Positions 62,877 through 64,000 of a stretch of DNA of 64,000 bases are shown here, piece after piece. The notes under the pieces are model-generated. The model made no database searches, had not been told where the DNA came from, and saw only the letters and a list, made by a program, of their open reading frames with translations. Position 1 is the first letter of the stretch. Each line of letters opens with the position of its first letter. The stretch is from Drosophila persimilis (Eukaryota > Arthropoda > Insecta > Diptera > Drosophilidae): NCBI RefSeq assembly GCF_003286085.1, contig NW_020825333.1:1240001-1304000 (forward strand), written 5' to 3'. The translations under genes were made by a program, and so were the position numbers.

Positions 62877-63866
62877 GTCGGGCACCGTTGCCGGAATATA
62901 TAAATATAAAATACTACGATCAAATAATAAAAATGTCCAACCAAGAGCGACTAATGAGCAATGAAATTGATGCACAAGGTACCCCTATATAGAGTCGGTT
63001 GCAAAATGAATGTTGAAAACAATATACCTCGAAGTTCAGGGTAGCGCGTCACTTGGCGTTCCGTTACGGTCAAGCCACCAACAACAACGCAAGCAAACGG
63101 TGGAGAAGCGAAAGCGAAATGGAAAACGAAACGAATGCACCGCTGCTGCTGCTTTTATGTGTGTGCGTATGGATGCAAGTGCTATGTACCGTGGCTTGGG
63201 TTGACGACCCAACCTTTTGACAAGATGTAAAACAACGGTTAAAACGGTGGATAACCGTTTTATATACAATATGTATAATTTAAAATGCGTATGTATGTAT
63301 ATGTAAGATAAATATGTATGTTGTGTCGTATGTATGGATCGTGTCTTATTTTTGTTGGCAATATCATTAGTTAAATACGGAGACGCAGTGATTTATTTTA
63401 TTTATTCATAAAACCGAAAAACTATGTAACGTTGAGCATGGAAAAAAAAACAACAAAGTAATTGCAGGAATATAAATTTATGATTGTTGTCAGCCGCTTG
63501 GATTGCGCTGCGATGTGTACATGTGCTTGTATGCATGTGCATATGTCAGCAACCAAAGCTCAGCGGGTAGCTGGGAGAGGTAGGAATATATATACTGGAT
63601 CGGAGGTTGACCGCAGGAGCTTGCTCGGATCAAATTAAACCTTTGGAGAAGTAGGTGGCCACAACCGTTGGCAGAACGAAGTATGGTTTAATTTGGAACT
63701 AGAGCGAGAAATTAATACATATGTATGTACATATGCCACGGGAACTCGGACTGGGATGGAAAACTCGCACAAAATTACTGCACTGGTGTTGGGCTTACTT
63801 ATCTTGAATTTGTAGCGATCCGCCGATGCTGGCTGGGGTAAGCTTCTCCTTATGGGGAAGGCGAAG
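62877..63866 (-). mobile_element. BEL-1 copy 6 leader (inverted, old)
   Basis: Reverse complement of the BEL-1 leader with many substitutions; it contains MSNQER-type antisense ORF codons near 62932 that stop after about 19 residues. The ~350-bp segment that lies at 7133-7487 in copy 1 is absent, so CCTTCCCCATAA joins directly to GGAGAAGCT. Confidence 0.7.
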
Positions 63867-63884
63867 ATCCGGCTCGAAGGACCA
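63867..63884 (-). other. BEL-1 copy 6 primer-binding site (tRNA-Tyr)
   Basis: The minus strand reads TGGTCCTTCGAGCCGGAT, identical to copy 1 despite the divergence around it. Confidence 0.75.
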
Positions 63885-63885
63885 T

Positions 63886-64000
63886 TGTTTATAGGGGGGC
63901 GGATCGAGGTTCAATTATCGAACGGCGTTTAAACTCTGGGTATTCGTGCGGTATGTCGACCGGTTGCAGCGGGGCTGAAAACGTAACTACTACTTATGGT
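63886..64000 (-). mobile_element. BEL-1 copy 6 5' LTR, partial (window edge)
   Basis: Matches the last ~115 bp of the BEL-1 LTR in reverse, with a G-run replacing CCACTACA; it continues past the window. Confidence 0.7.

Noticed and set aside
1..64000. Host protein-coding, tRNA or rRNA genes
   Set aside because: Every long frame examined has transposon motifs or is antisense to one; no host-type exon pattern was recognised.

Overview
The window looks like pericentromeric or other repeat-rich DNA of a Drosophila species. No host gene, tRNA or rRNA gene was found. Almost every recognisable open reading frame belongs to a transposable element: Ty1/copia, gypsy-type (errantivirus-like) and three BEL/Pao LTR-retrotransposon families; LOA/Baggins-like and CR1-like LINEs; a MULE-like DNA element; and one short TIR-bearing repeat. 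The genus assignment rests on the TE repertoire and is inference; the species cannot be fixed from sequence alone.

Layout. 1-1333: 3' end of a copia-like element with its LTR. 1334-2811: minus-strand gypsy gag remnant, leader, primer-binding site and LTR. 2812-4896: decayed BEL-1 leader and gag (copy 0). 4897-5600: MULE-like element. 5601-5826: gypsy integrase scrap. 5827-6732 and 11981-13804: a minus-strand LOA-like LINE split by a complete 5.2-kb BEL-1 insertion (copy 1, 6733-11975, 5-bp target duplication GAGAG). 13805-17647: minus-strand CR1-like LINE pieces in permuted order. 17685-19189: another BEL-1 gag (copy 1b). About 19028-31551 repeats about 4735-17253 nearly base for base, a tandem segmental duplication with a period of about 14.3 kb that contains BEL-1 copy 2. 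31552-32400: LTR and integrase end of a second BEL family (BEL-2). 32441-41330: a third, partial version of the unit with BEL-1 copy 3. 41331-46189: BEL-1 copy 4. 46190-46920: 5' end of a CR1-like LINE. 47184-48160: gypsy gag/protease/RT scrap. 48161-53290: an inverted copy of the CR1/BEL-2/BEL-1 block at about 30228-35310. 53510-54591: repeat with 13-bp terminal inverted repeats. 54640-55814: gypsy integrase remnant. 55815-62389: a nearly full-length, frameshifted BEL-3 element on the minus strand. 62391-62876: gypsy 3' LTR piece. 62877-64000: BEL-1 copy 6 leader and LTR, minus strand.

BEL-1 is the central family. Its LTRs are about 350-364 bp, its PBS matches the 3' end of tRNA-Tyr, and its leader is about 1.5 kb with a recurring antisense ORF. 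It encodes Gag and an aspartic protease, but the reverse transcriptase/RNase H/integrase block is missing in every copy and replaced by a second zinc-knuckle-like, Arg/Ser-rich tail. It therefore looks non-autonomous. Copies 1, 2 and 3 share the same right-hand target-site junction, so they are one insertion multiplied by segmental duplication. The nested architecture, tandem and inverted duplications, and mostly antisense fragments resemble a piRNA-cluster or hairpin-siRNA locus; that is inference and needs small-RNA data.
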